Source: Bog-756 sp963756515 (GTDB lineage: Bacteria; Actinomycetota; Acidimicrobiia; Acidimicrobiales; RAAP-2). Taken from it: a stretch of 64,000 bases of DNA. This document shows, one piece after another, positions 1 through 9,358 of the stretch; the first letter of the stretch is position 1; every line of letters begins with the position of its first letter. The stretch covers positions 558,001 to 622,000 of the forward strand of contig CAVWNV010000002.1 of assembly GCA_963756515.1 (NCBI GenBank). Direction: 5' to 3'. The notes under the pieces were generated by a model that was given only the letters and a program-made list of their open reading frames with translations, was not told where the DNA came from and searched no databases. Position numbers and translations under genes: made by a program.

Positions 1-898
1 CCTGCACCCAGCTCTGTCCGTTCCAGTAGTCGTAGGTCTGACCCACCCAGTAGCTCGGTCTGGTGGCCCGCACCCGCAGGACCACTTCGTTGCCCAGGGA
101 CGCCCGGACTCCGGTGTCGAGCGATTTGGCGAAGCCGAGGAAGCCGCCCACGCCGATCCGGCCGGTCGGGCTGGCCGCGTGGGCCGGCAGGGAAGCCGAT
201 CCATCGGTCAGGTTGCTCGGACTGTCCACCGGGGACGAGTTGGCCGACGACGAGGGGAAGATGAGCGAGGTCGAGACCTTCGGGGCCGGGAGCACCGACA
301 CCATCAGGATGGACACCGCCACCACGGCCATCCCGGTGAGGACCAGGGTCAGCCAGGGGACGCCGGTGGCCTCGGCCATCGACTGCCACATGGCCACCAG
401 TCCCCACAGACCGCACACCACCCAGGCCACCACGTACGCCGCCAATGTCAGGTCGACCGACTGGGCCGCGGCCACGGCCATCAACGCAGCCGAGCCGGCC
501 AACGAGTAGGCGACGTCCCGACGGGCCGGCACGTCGAAGGCGTGGGTGCACAGTACCCACGCGAACAGGACGGCCAGGGGGCCCTCCACCGTCGAGATGT
601 CTCCCGGGGTGGCATTGTGGCTGACGGTGACGATGAACCACACGAAGCCGCCGATGGCACACACGGCCAGAATGGGCTTCACGATGGGCCACGGTCGGGA
701 GCGTCGCCAGTAGGACAGGGCGTTGCCGACGGCGGTGGCGACGATGGCGAACACGGCCACCGTGGCGCTCAGCTCGCCCTGGCTCCAACACGCCGCAGTG
801 GCGACGATGACGGTCCCGGCCGACGCCACCCGGAACGGTACCGAGTGCTCGGGCGGCCCGGGCCGGTTGGCCTGGACCACCCGTTGCCAGAGACTCAC
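1..898 (-). CDS. TgpA-type membrane transglutaminase, N-terminal part (partial)
   Basis: First 299 residues of a membrane protein of the TgpA/DUF3488 transglutaminase-like family; the C-terminal half, where the Cys-His-Asp transglutaminase core would lie, is beyond the window edge. Several hydrophobic segments occupy roughly residues 25-205. They are followed by a Ser/Asn/Pro-rich extracytoplasmic stretch and SYWVGQTYDYWNGQSW, the motif usually found just before the transglutaminase core. The GTG start is chosen because it overlaps the TGA of the upstream DUF58 gene (GTGA). MoxR - DUF58 - transglutaminase is a common actinobacterial operon; its exact role is unknown, with cell-envelope protein processing or crosslinking suggested. 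Confidence 0.85.
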   Translation of the reverse strand, partial: MSLWQRVVQANRPGPPEHSVPFRVASAGTVIVATAACWSQGELSATVAVFAIVATAVGNALSYWRRSRPWPIVKPILAVCAIGGFVWFIVTVSHNATPGDISTVEGPLAVLFAWVLCTHAFDVPARRDVAYSLAGSAALMAVAAAQSVDLTLAAYVVAWVVCGLWGLVAMWQSMAEATGVPWLTLVLTGMAVVAVSILMVSVLPAPKVSTSLIFPSSSANSSPVDSPSNLTDGSASLPAHAASPTGRIGVGGFLGFAKSLDTGVRASLGNEVVLRVRATRPSYWVGQTYDYWNGQSWVQ

Positions 899-2079
899 GA
901 CCGGACCCGGCCCGGTTGCCGCCCGGCTGGGTCCGACCCGGACCCCGACCCGGACCCGGGTGGGACCGGGGGCGGGGGGACGGCACGGGCCAGGCGCCGT
1001 CCGAGGTCGATCCGGTCGCGGACCGGACGCATGACGTGCCCGTCCGGCTCCCGGGTCCTGAGCACGACGGGCTGTCCGCGGATCAGGCAGAGGTTGACCG
1101 CCGCCATCACGCGTTCCGACTCCGCCTCGGCCTCGAGTGGGTCCGGTGGGAGCACCACGTCGATGACGACCGGATCCTCGGTCTGGCGCTCGCGCTCCCG
1201 GACCATCAGGGAGCCGACGTGGGAGGTGGCCGGCCAGTGGACCGCCCGGCGGGTGTCACCCGGTTGGTAGGGGCGGACCCCGCGCGGCTCGCCGGCACCG
1301 GACGGCACCCGCAACGGGGCATCCCCGGCCGAGTCGGCCGGCCGGGTGGTCACCTCGGTGGCCCGGCCGTACCGCGGCGCCACGTGCAGGGGGCGGGGGA
1401 GGGGGACATCGACCTCCTTGGCCCACCACAGGAGCCCGAACGGCGCACACGAGGCCAACTCCACGCTGACCGACTCCAGGACCCCACGCCGCTCCGGTGT
1501 GATCGTCACGTCGACAGGCCGGGTCCCGCGGGTGGCTCCGGCGGCGCGGGCCAAGGTCCCGGCCGGGCGGCGGGGCCGGATCCGGATCGGCCCGTTGGCC
1601 GTCATCGACAGGGTCACGGTCTGTCCGGCCTCGGTGTCGGACGGCGAGGCGGCGCAGGTCACCGAAGCCCGATGGGCGGGGAACAGCGGGGCCACCAGCC
1701 CGGTGAAGAGCACCGCGGCCAGAAGCGCCCCGACGGCCTGGACCCACCCCGATCCACTGGAGTGCGCCACGCCGGCCCAGGCCAGCACGGCCACGACGCT
1801 CCCCACCACCGGGGTGAACCAGGCGACCGGGTGGACCCGGCGGCGGAGCCGGCCTTCGGCGGCCCGACGACGACGGCGCTCCTGGCGGCCGGACACGGAC
1901 CACGAGAGGATCGTGCCGGCCGACAACGCCACCAGCCCGGCCAGCACGACACCCAGAACCGTATGGGGGCCGACCAGGGAACGCACGACCACCACCCCGC
2001 ACACGCCGGCCAGGAGTCCTGTCACCACAGTGGTGGTCCGGCGCCACCCCGGGCGCCGGACGGGCCCGGAGGCGGTCAC
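895..2079 (-). CDS. DUF58 family membrane protein
   Basis: 394-residue DUF58 protein. Two hydrophobic stretches in the N-terminal 135 residues (about 17-60 and 88-133) anchor it. The diagnostic motif RPYQPGD at 269-275, followed by RRAVHWPATSHVGSLMVRE, is the conserved core of the domain, which has a von Willebrand A-like fold. The C-terminus is low complexity (GSGSGSGSD). The GTG start overlaps the TGA of the MoxR gene, so translation is probably coupled. DUF58 proteins pair with MoxR AAA+ ATPases, which are thought to act as metal-dependent chaperones for the partner. The molecular function remains unknown. Confidence 0.9.
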   Translation of the reverse strand: MTASGPVRRPGWRRTTTVVTGLLAGVCGVVVVRSLVGPHTVLGVVLAGLVALSAGTILSWSVSGRQERRRRRAAEGRLRRRVHPVAWFTPVVGSVVAVLAWAGVAHSSGSGWVQAVGALLAAVLFTGLVAPLFPAHRASVTCAASPSDTEAGQTVTLSMTANGPIRIRPRRPAGTLARAAGATRGTRPVDVTITPERRGVLESVSVELASCAPFGLLWWAKEVDVPLPRPLHVAPRYGRATEVTTRPADSAGDAPLRVPSGAGEPRGVRPYQPGDTRRAVHWPATSHVGSLMVRERERQTEDPVVIDVVLPPDPLEAEAESERVMAAVNLCLIRGQPVVLRTREPDGHVMRPVRDRIDLGRRLARAVPPPPVPPGSGSGSGSDPAGRQPGRVRS

Positions 2080-3068
2080 GTCGGGGGTACGGGTGTCTCG
2101 GTGAGGATCCGGCCCACCAACGCCGGCCCGTCACCCCCACTCCCTTCGGCGATCAGGCGGTGGGCCAGACACGCCACCGCCACGGCTTGCACGTCCTGGG
2201 GTGTCACGTAGGCCCGACCGGTCAGGACGGCGTAGGCCTGGGCCGAGCGGATCAGCGAGATGGCCGCCCTGGGGCTGGCCCCGAGCCGGACGGTCCCGGC
2301 CGTCCGGGTGGCCCGGACCAGTGACACGGTGTACTCGGCCACGGCCTCGGCCACGTGCACCGATGCCGTGGCGTGCACGACCTGTTCCCAGCGGACCGGA
2401 TCCGACACCGGCTCCAAGGTGTCGAGGGCGTACCTCCCGCCCCGGTGCAGTACCAGTCGGGTCTCGACCGCGGCGTCGGGGTACCCGATGGAGGTGGACA
2501 GGCCGAAGCGGTCGAGCTGGCTCTCCACCAGTGGATAGGTCCCGAGCTGTCCGACCGGGTTCTGGGTCCCGATGACCAGATGGGGACGGGGCAGTGGCCA
2601 TGATTCACCGTCCACCGACACCTGCTGCTCCTCCATGGCCTCGAGCAACGCCGACTGGGTCCGGGGTGGCGTCCGGTTCAGCTCGTCCAGGAGCACCACG
2701 TGCCCGAAGACCGGTCCGGGGCGGAAGTCCCAGGTCTGGGTGTCCGGCGAGAAGACGGTCACACCGGTGACATCGGAGGGCAGCAGATCGGGATGGCCCT
2801 GGACCCGCGACAGCGGCACCCCGAGCGAGGTGGCCAGGGCCCGGGCCAGGACGGTCTTGCCCACGCCGGGGACGTCCTCGATGAGCAGGTGGTTTCCCGA
2901 CAGCGCGGCCACCACCGCGATGGTCACGGCCCGGGGGGTCCCGAGGAGGACCTCGGAGAGGGCCCGGTGGAGGAGGCGGGCCGTGGTCACCGCCTCTTCG
3001 ATGGTGGCCACCGGTGCCTCGACGGGCATGAACCGTTCGGCTCCAGCTGCCTCAATGCCCGTGCTCAT
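2076..3068 (-). CDS. MoxR-family AAA+ ATPase
   Basis: 330-residue MoxR-type AAA+ ATPase. Walker A is VPGVGKT at 66-72 and Walker B is VVLLDELNR at about 124-132, followed by the family sequence RTQSALLEAMEEQQVSVDG. An in-frame reading extends 31 codons further upstream, but the start at MSTGIEAAG is preferred because an AGGGGAA ribosome site sits just before it and the extension has no family similarity. It is the first gene of the MoxR-DUF58-TgpA operon. It probably acts as a chaperone-like ATPase on the DUF58 partner. Confidence 0.93.
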   Translation of the reverse strand: MSTGIEAAGAERFMPVEAPVATIEEAVTTARLLHRALSEVLLGTPRAVTIAVVAALSGNHLLIEDVPGVGKTVLARALATSLGVPLSRVQGHPDLLPSDVTGVTVFSPDTQTWDFRPGPVFGHVVLLDELNRTPPRTQSALLEAMEEQQVSVDGESWPLPRPHLVIGTQNPVGQLGTYPLVESQLDRFGLSTSIGYPDAAVETRLVLHRGGRYALDTLEPVSDPVRWEQVVHATASVHVAEAVAEYTVSLVRATRTAGTVRLGASPRAAISLIRSAQAYAVLTGRAYVTPQDVQAVAVACLAHRLIAEGSGGDGPALVGRILTETPVPPT

Positions 3069-3254
3069 GCGTTCCCCTGCTTCCCCTGCATTGGCGCGAC
3101 CGGTCGACGTCATCGCGGAGCGTGGTGACCCACCCACCCTAGGCGTTCCCAGGGTGCCCATTCAATGGTTCGGGGCCAGACAGCGCTGTGACCAGGGCCG
3201 GCCTGCACGCCGACGGAGTCGGGCCCGCCGCCGGGCCCGCCCGCGGGGCTCGGC

Positions 3255-4724
3255 TCAGAAGTCAAGGGCCGACAGCTCCGGGATGGTGGCCTCGGACCGG
3301 GCCCGGGCCTCGAGCCACCGGTCCCGGCGCCCGAGGCGCTCCGGCTCGCTCACCAGCGGCGTCACCACCGCCCGCGGTGCCCACGTCGCCGCCACGTCGT
3401 CCTCGTCGGACCACGTCCCCACGGCCAGGCCGGCCAGATAGGCGGCGCCCAGGGTCGTGGCCTCGGTCACCGGCGAGATCTCGATGGGACGGCCGCAGGC
3501 GTCCGCCAGGGCCTGGGTGAACACCGGGTTGTCCGACATGCCGCCGTCGATCCGGAGGGCGGCGATGCCCAGTCCCGAGTCGGTCTCGGCCGCCTCCAGC
3601 AGATCGGCGCCGCGGTGGGCCACACCCTCGAGGACGGCGCGCACCAGCTCGGGCCGTCCCGTGCCCCGCGTCAGGCCGACCAGGGTGCCCCGGGCCCCGA
3701 AGTCCCAGACCGGCGTGCCCAGTCCGAGGAGGGCCGGCACGAACCAGACATCGCCGGTGTCGTCGCAGCGGGCCGCCACCTCGGCCGAATGGGGTGCCGA
3801 GTCGATGAGGGCCAGGTCGTCACGGAGCCACTCGACGCAGGTGCCGGCCGACAGCATGATGGCCTCCACGCCCCAGGTGACCTCGGAGCCGCGACGCCAG
3901 GCGATGATGGGGATGGTGCCGGCCGGGCCCCGTGCGAGTTGGGTCGGCCGTTGACGGCCCACGCACTGGTCGAGCATGCCGCCGGTGCCGAAGGTGGCCT
4001 TGGCCTGACCCGGGCGGGTACATCCCTGACCCATGAGCGAGGCCTGTTGGTCGCCGGCCATGCCGGCGATGACCGGTTGCCCGGGCAGGATCCGGGCCGG
4101 GCCCAGCGCACCAGAGGAGTCGACGATGGTGGGCAGGAGGGCCTCGGGAATGCCCAGTGCGGCCAGCACCTCGGCGTCCCATCCCGAGCCGTCGGCGCGC
4201 ACGAGCCCGGTCACGCCGGCGTTGGACGAATCGGTGACGTGGAGCCGTCCGCCCGTGAGGGTCCACGCCACCCAGGTGTCCACGGTCCCGAAGGCCAGCT
4301 CACCCCGATCCGACCGGGCGCGGTCCGGATCGGCCGAGTCGAGCAGCGCCGCCACCTTGGTGGCCGAGGCGTTGGGCGCCACCCGGATGCCCTTCCCCTG
4401 GAGCTCGAGGCATTTCCCCACCGTCCTCAGGTCCTGCCAACCGAGGCCGGGTCCGACCGGGACCCCGGTGGCCCGATCCCACACGATGGTCGAGGCCCGC
4501 TGGTTGGCGATGCCGACCGCCTCCACCGGCCCCCCCTCGGCCAGGCTGGCCGAGGCCACCTCGACCACGGCATCGGCCACGGCGGTGGCGTCGAACTCCA
4601 CCAGCCCCGGGAACGGCGTGTCGGGCAGCACCGGGACGTGGTGGATGTGCTCGACGGTGGCGTCGGGCCGCACCACCGCGCCCCGCACCCCGGAGGTGCC
4701 CACGTCCACCACCAGGATGCTCAC
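3255..4724 (-). CDS. glpK: FGGY-family carbohydrate kinase, glycerol kinase-like
   Basis: 489-residue sugar kinase of the FGGY family. The N-terminal phosphate-binding turn is DVGTSGVRG (7-15). GIANQRASTIVWDRATG (from residue 71) and GTVDTWVAWTLTGG with HVTDSSNAG (146-170) match glycerol kinase, and GDQQASLMGQ (224-233) and FGTGGML follow. Expected reaction: ATP-dependent phosphorylation of glycerol to sn-glycerol 3-phosphate in the cytoplasm. The GTG start overlaps the TGA of the upstream flavoprotein gene, and glpD lies further upstream, supporting glycerol as substrate. The NQRETT element is altered to NQRAST, so a related polyol or dihydroxyacetone cannot be excluded. Confidence 0.82.
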   Translation of the reverse strand: MSILVVDVGTSGVRGAVVRPDATVEHIHHVPVLPDTPFPGLVEFDATAVADAVVEVASASLAEGGPVEAVGIANQRASTIVWDRATGVPVGPGLGWQDLRTVGKCLELQGKGIRVAPNASATKVAALLDSADPDRARSDRGELAFGTVDTWVAWTLTGGRLHVTDSSNAGVTGLVRADGSGWDAEVLAALGIPEALLPTIVDSSGALGPARILPGQPVIAGMAGDQQASLMGQGCTRPGQAKATFGTGGMLDQCVGRQRPTQLARGPAGTIPIIAWRRGSEVTWGVEAIMLSAGTCVEWLRDDLALIDSAPHSAEVAARCDDTGDVWFVPALLGLGTPVWDFGARGTLVGLTRGTGRPELVRAVLEGVAHRGADLLEAAETDSGLGIAALRIDGGMSDNPVFTQALADACGRPIEISPVTEATTLGAAYLAGLAVGTWSDEDDVAATWAPRAVVTPLVSEPERLGRRDRWLEARARSEATIPELSALDF

Positions 4725-6208
4725 GGCCAGGGCACCGGGCCGAAGGGCGAGTCGAGGCCGAGCTTGCCGGGGTTGAGGATGCCGTTGGGGTCGAGCGCCT
4801 GTTTGATCGAGGCCAGTACGCCCATGCCACCCCCGAGGGCGGCGGGAAGGAAGCGGGACCGGTTGATCCCGATGCCGTGGTGGTGGCTGATGGCGCCCCC
4901 GGCGTCCATGGTGGCCTCGGTCACCCGGTTCCAAGCCTGGCGGTAGTACCGCTCGACCCACGGGGCCAGATCCGGGTCGCCACCGTCACCGCCCCCGGCG
5001 TCGGCGTCGTCGGGCCGGCCGGCGAAGGTGAAGTAGAGACAGGCACCATCGGTGTAGGCGTGGGACTGGTGGGACGACGCCACCAGGGTGCCTTCCACTC
5101 CCGCCAGGGCGTCCAGGACGGATCGGTACAGACCGGGGAGCGCGCCCCACCGGGCCGCCACCTCGACCGTGTCCACGACGATGCCCGATCGCCACAGCGG
5201 CGCCAGCGCCGAGACGTCGTTGCGATGGTCGAGCCACCGTTCCACCAGCCCCACGTCGAGTCGGTCGGCCGCGCCGCACTCCTGGTCCACGACCGTCAGC
5301 GTGGCCCCGACCAGGGCCGGATCGGCTTCGTCCAGGACGATGAGCACGTTGGTCTCCCCGAGGTCGAAGGACCGGCCCGACTCGGTGGAGTCGTAGAGGC
5401 GCAGGACCGCCGGTGACGCACCCCGGCGGAGGATCCGCCGGCAGGCGTCGAGCCCGTCGGCGAAGGTCGGGAAGCCGAAGGCCCGCCTCCCCTCGCCCTC
5501 GGGCACGGGATGGACCCGGAACCGTCCCTGGGTGATGACGCCGAGCGTGCCCTCGCTTCCCACGAACAGTTGGGTCAGGTCCGGACCCGTGGCCGAGCGC
5601 GGGCCGCGGCCCCCGGTGCGGACCACACCACCGTCGGCCAGCACGACCTCGAGGCCGAGCACCATGTCCTCGATCTTCCCGTAGCGGTTGGAGTACTGGC
5701 CCGCCCCCCGGCAGGCCAGCCAGCCACCGACCGTGGAGAGGTCCATGGACTGGGGCCAGTGCCCCAGCGTCAGTCGGTGGCCGTCACGCAAGCCGGATTC
5801 GACCTCGGGCCCGAACGTGCCGGCCCACAGATCGGCCACCAGCGAGTACCCGTCGACGTCGCCCAAACCGGACAGGCCGCACAGGTCGAGGGCGACGCCC
5901 CCGAAGACCGGGATGGACGCGCCGCACACGCCGCTCCGTCCACCGGCCGGAGTGACCGGCACCCTGGCCTCGTTGCACACGGCCAGGACCGCGGCGACCT
6001 GGGCGGTGTCGGTGGGGCGGGCCACCACCGCCGGCCGGGCCGGTACCTCGCCGGCGGTGGCCCAGCCGATGGCCAGGGGCCACCAGTCGCGCCCGGCTTC
6101 GGCCCGGTCGCCCGCCTCCCGGGACATGTCGGCACATACCCCCGACAGCCGTTCCAGTAGGGAGTCGTCCACGTCCACGCGCTCTACCGACCAGGTGGTC
6201 GGTGACAT
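4721..6208 (-). CDS. FAD-binding oxidoreductase, alkyl-DHAP synthase-like
   Basis: 495-residue flavoprotein of the VAO/PCMH type. The FAD-binding domain (about 57-230) carries ARPTDTAQVAAVLAVC and VTPAGGRSGVCGA. The C-terminal part has HHHGIGINRSRFLP, typical of alkyldihydroxyacetonephosphate synthase (AgpS/AGPS)-like proteins, and ends in NGILNPGKLG. Bacterial homologues are usually annotated only as FAD-linked oxidases. In this place, between glpD and a glycerol kinase-like gene, it could act on glycerol-3-phosphate or DHAP derivatives, including an ether-lipid route, or be an alternative dehydrogenase. The substrate is inferred, not shown. Confidence 0.85.
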   Translation of the reverse strand: MSPTTWSVERVDVDDSLLERLSGVCADMSREAGDRAEAGRDWWPLAIGWATAGEVPARPAVVARPTDTAQVAAVLAVCNEARVPVTPAGGRSGVCGASIPVFGGVALDLCGLSGLGDVDGYSLVADLWAGTFGPEVESGLRDGHRLTLGHWPQSMDLSTVGGWLACRGAGQYSNRYGKIEDMVLGLEVVLADGGVVRTGGRGPRSATGPDLTQLFVGSEGTLGVITQGRFRVHPVPEGEGRRAFGFPTFADGLDACRRILRRGASPAVLRLYDSTESGRSFDLGETNVLIVLDEADPALVGATLTVVDQECGAADRLDVGLVERWLDHRNDVSALAPLWRSGIVVDTVEVAARWGALPGLYRSVLDALAGVEGTLVASSHQSHAYTDGACLYFTFAGRPDDADAGGGDGGDPDLAPWVERYYRQAWNRVTEATMDAGGAISHHHGIGINRSRFLPAALGGGMGVLASIKQALDPNGILNPGKLGLDSPFGPVPWP

Positions 6209-6250
6209 CGTCGGCCTCGGCGTCGATCGCCGTGACCGGAGTGGGCCGGA

Positions 6251-8035
6251 TCACCCCGGCTCCGACGTGCCGGCGGCAACAGTGCGGGCCGTCGTGGCCG
6301 GTCCGCTGCGCGACGGTCCCGATCCGACCTCCAGCCCGGCCCGGATCAGCTCGTCGTGCCGGGCCCGGGTGTACGACTCGGCCTCGTGGGCGACGCGGGA
6401 GCGGTCCCACCCGAGTTCGGGTCCGATGAGCTCCGCCACCCGCCGTGAGGCGTCGGCCGCGGCCCGCGCGTCCCGCAGCGATGCCCGGGTGCGGCGGTCG
6501 AGGACGTCGCTCACCGAGCCGGCCATCTCCTCCCGTACGGCGTAGAGAGCCTCCACGGCCAGATAGTGCAGCCCCTCGACCAGGGGGTCGAGCAGCTCGG
6601 GCCGATCCTCGGCCATGGCCAGCACATCGGGGGTCTCGGTGCCGAAGCGTCCGGCCAGGTGGGCGGCGGCCGCCGTGGCCTGGTCGCGGTGGGGGTGAAC
6701 CTCAGGTCCGGACCGGGCGGTGCCGAGGGCCGGCGCCGCTCCGTCGGTCCCGGCGCCCCGGAGGCGGAGGTTCTTGGTCACGCAGCGGAGCGATGGTCGG
6801 CCCAGGGCCCCGGCGACGGCGTCGACGGTGTCCTCGGCCATCTTCCGGTAGGTGGTGAGCTTGCCGCCGGTCACGGTGACGACGCCGCTGGAGGACGTCC
6901 GGACGGTGTGGCGGCGGGACAGGTCGGCCGTGCGCTCGCTCGGGGCGTTCTTGCCGGGCAGCGGGGCGAGAAGAGGTCGTAGCCCGGTCCACAGTCCGGT
7001 GATGTCCTCGCGACCGATCGGTCGCGTGGTGATGGCGTTGGCCGCGGTGAGGATGTAGTCGATGTCCTCGGGCCGGCAGCTGGGATCGTCGAGGGGGCCG
7101 TCCCACTCGGTGTCGGTGGTCCCGAGGTAGACCTGGTCGCCCCACGAGACGACGAAGATGGACCGACGGTCCTCCTTGACGGGGATCACGGCGGCGATGT
7201 CACAGGGGAAGACCCGGTTGGGAACGGTGATGTGAATGCCCTTGGCCGGTCGGATGGAGTGGGGATCTCGGTGCTCGTCGAGGGCACGGACCTGGTCGGA
7301 CCACACGCCGGCGGCGTTGACCACCACCCGGGCCGAGATGTCGAACGGCTGACCGCCCTCGGGCACCACCCGGGCCCCGCTGACCCGACCGTCGGGACCG
7401 GTCGTGAGCGCCGTCACCGCGGTGTGGTTGGCAGCCACCGCACCGTGGTCGAGCACGGCGGTGCGGACGACGGCCAGGGTGAGCCGGGCGTCGTCGGCCC
7501 GGGCGTCCCAGTACAGGAATCCGTCCACCAGGCGGTCGGTGTCCAGCGTGGGCATGTGGGCGAGGGTCTGGGCGCGGGTCAGGTGCTCGTGGCGCCGGCC
7601 GATGCGGATCCCCCCGGTCAGGTCGTAGAGCCACAGCGCGGTGCGGTAGACCCGGGCCACCCCGCGGTTGACCACTCCATCCCGACCGAAGAGGGGGATG
7701 AGGAAGGGAAGGGGCGAGACCAGGTGGGGAGCGTTGGCCAGCAGGCGCTGGCGTTCGGCCAGGTTCTCGTAGACCAGCCGGTATTCGTGCTGCTGCAGGT
7801 AGCGCAGTCCGCCGTGGATCAGTTTCGACGACTTGGACGAGGTGCCCGAGGCGAAGTCGTCCCTTTCGGCGAGGGCCACCGTGAGGCCCCGGCTGGCCGC
7901 GTCCAGGGCCACGCCGGCACCGGTGATTCCGCCGCCCACCACCAGAACGTCGAAGTGGTCCGAGGCCATCCGTTCCAGTGCCTCCCCCCGCTGGAACCGG
8001 CCGGGATGGGGCTCGGCGGGGGAGCGATCGGGCAT
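6251..8035 (-). CDS. glpD: Aerobic glycerol-3-phosphate dehydrogenase
   Basis: 594-residue FAD-dependent glycerol-3-phosphate dehydrogenase. The dinucleotide-binding motif is VVGGGITGAG (32-41); SSKLIHGGLRYLQQHEYRLV and GVWSDQVR are family signatures, and TVTGGKLTTYRKMAEDTVD marks the end of the FAD domain before the C-terminal DAO_C domain. It oxidises glycerol 3-phosphate to DHAP and passes electrons to quinone at the membrane. The start at MPDRSPAEP is chosen over an upstream in-frame extension that would run into the divergent regulator's promoter. First gene of the glp-like operon. Confidence 0.92.
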   Translation of the reverse strand: MPDRSPAEPHPGRFQRGEALERMASDHFDVLVVGGGITGAGVALDAASRGLTVALAERDDFASGTSSKSSKLIHGGLRYLQQHEYRLVYENLAERQRLLANAPHLVSPLPFLIPLFGRDGVVNRGVARVYRTALWLYDLTGGIRIGRRHEHLTRAQTLAHMPTLDTDRLVDGFLYWDARADDARLTLAVVRTAVLDHGAVAANHTAVTALTTGPDGRVSGARVVPEGGQPFDISARVVVNAAGVWSDQVRALDEHRDPHSIRPAKGIHITVPNRVFPCDIAAVIPVKEDRRSIFVVSWGDQVYLGTTDTEWDGPLDDPSCRPEDIDYILTAANAITTRPIGREDITGLWTGLRPLLAPLPGKNAPSERTADLSRRHTVRTSSSGVVTVTGGKLTTYRKMAEDTVDAVAGALGRPSLRCVTKNLRLRGAGTDGAAPALGTARSGPEVHPHRDQATAAAAHLAGRFGTETPDVLAMAEDRPELLDPLVEGLHYLAVEALYAVREEMAGSVSDVLDRRTRASLRDARAAADASRRVAELIGPELGWDRSRVAHEAESYTRARHDELIRAGLEVGSGPSRSGPATTARTVAAGTSEPG

Positions 8036-8178
8036 GGTCAAAGCCTGCCACAGCTGGATCGGGATCCATGTCCGCCACGTCGTGGACCCGGGCCCGGCGA
8101 GACGGCCGACCCAGCCGGTGCCCGGGGTGGTATCAACAATCATTGTTGAAAAACAACTATTGGTGATATACTGACTAT
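8036..8178. promoter_or_regulatory. glpD / fur-like divergent intergenic region with promoter
   Basis: AT-rich compared with its surroundings near the plus-strand gene. A sigma-A-like promoter for that gene is visible: TTGTTG at 8143-8148, an 18-base spacer, then TATACT at 8167-8172. The GTG start codon lies only 7 bases after the -10 element and no ribosome site precedes it, so the transcript is probably leaderless. The promoter for glpD should lie in the GC-rich left half but is not recognisable. Confidence 0.65.
8134..8148. promoter_or_regulatory. Fur/PerR-type operator (7-1-7 palindrome)
   Basis: CAACAAT-C-ATTGTTG is a perfect 7-1-7 inverted repeat, the geometry of Fur/PerR/Zur-family boxes (compare the PerR box TTATAATNATTATAA). 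It overlaps the -35 element of the adjacent fur-like gene, as expected for autoregulation. A weaker second element, GTTG-AAAAA-CAAC, follows immediately at 8145-8157. Confidence 0.7.
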
Positions 8179-8643
8179 GTGCACACACCCGAGGAGTTGA
8201 CCGAGCGATTCCGGGCCACCGGTCGCAAGGTCACGGCCCAGCGACAGTGCATCTTCCGGGTTCTGCAGGGCGATGTCACCCATCCGTCGGCCGAGGCGGT
8301 CCATGCCGTGGTCAGCCGTGAGATGGAGACCATCTCGCTCAAGACCGTCTACCAGACCCTCCACGACTTGGCCGAGCTGGGCGAGATCAACTCGCTCGAC
8401 GTGGGGACCGGCATGACCCGCTTCGATCCCAACGTGGACGACCCCCACCACCACCTGGTGTGCCGGGGCTGCGGCAGCGTGCGCGACCTGGTGACCGACT
8501 TCCCCGAACTCCAGATCCCCGAGGGAGCCGACCTGGGATTCGAGGTGGGCTCGGCCGAGATCGTGTTCAGGGGGCTGTGTCCCGAGTGTCAGTCCGCCCG
8601 GCGGTCCAGCCGGCCCTCCGGCCGGACGCCGGCCCTCTCGTGA
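8179..8643 (+). CDS. Fur-family transcriptional regulator (PerR-like)
   Basis: 154-residue Fur-family repressor. The N-terminal winged helix contains KVTAQRQCIFRVL and SLKTVYQTLHDLAELGEI. The C-terminal dimerisation domain has RFDPNVDDPHHHLVCRGCG and a second CxxC (LCPEC), giving a four-Cys structural zinc site (Cys95, 98, 134, 137). PerR rather than Fur is suggested by the downstream rubrerythrin and by the 7-1-7 operator in its own promoter. Iron (Fur) or another metal cannot be excluded from sequence alone. The GTG start appears leaderless. Confidence 0.88.
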   Translation: MHTPEELTERFRATGRKVTAQRQCIFRVLQGDVTHPSAEAVHAVVSREMETISLKTVYQTLHDLAELGEINSLDVGTGMTRFDPNVDDPHHHLVCRGCGSVRDLVTDFPELQIPEGADLGFEVGSAEIVFRGLCPECQSARRSSRPSGRTPALS

Positions 8644-8690
8644 CCGCGGGCCGGCCGGCGCCGCCATCGATGTCAACACCACCAACACAC

Positions 8691-8710
8691 TCCGCCGAAG
8701 GTCCGGCGGA
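8691..8710 (+). other. Intercistronic hairpin between regulator and rubrerythrin
   Basis: TCCGCCG (8691-8697), a 6-base loop and CGGCGGA (8704-8710) form a perfect 7-bp stem 24 bases before the rubrerythrin start. No T-run follows. It could be a processing or attenuation element, or chance in GC-rich DNA. Confidence 0.35.
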
Positions 8711-8734
8711 CGAACCTGCCATGAAAGGAACACC

Positions 8735-9154
<420 letters not shown>

Positions 9155-9170
9155 TCGGCTCCCGGGCCGA

Positions 9171-9206
9171 ATGCCCCGGGCACGGAGCTGGCCGGACCCG
9201 GGGCAT
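9171..9206 (+). terminator. Strong hairpin after rubrerythrin
   Basis: ATGCCCCGGG and CCCGGGGCAT form a perfect 10-bp stem with a 16-base loop, starting 16 bases after the rubrerythrin stop codon. There is no downstream T-run, as is usual for high-GC actinobacterial terminators. Confidence 0.55.
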
Positions 9207-9358
9207 GATCCCGGGTACCGGTCAGGTCCTGGCCGCCTGCGCTGCACCGAGTCTGCGACCGGTCCGGAGCCTCGACGGCCCGGGACGACTCCGGCTCCAT
9301 CCATACCGTGTGCCCGCGCCGACGTGGGGATGTGGGACGTACCCGAGGAGGGACGAAC

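Noticed and set aside
179..1270. Long plus-strand open frame rich in Gly, Arg and His
   Set aside because: Shadow of the minus-strand DUF58 and TgpA genes; composition is typical of antisense frames in GC-rich DNA.
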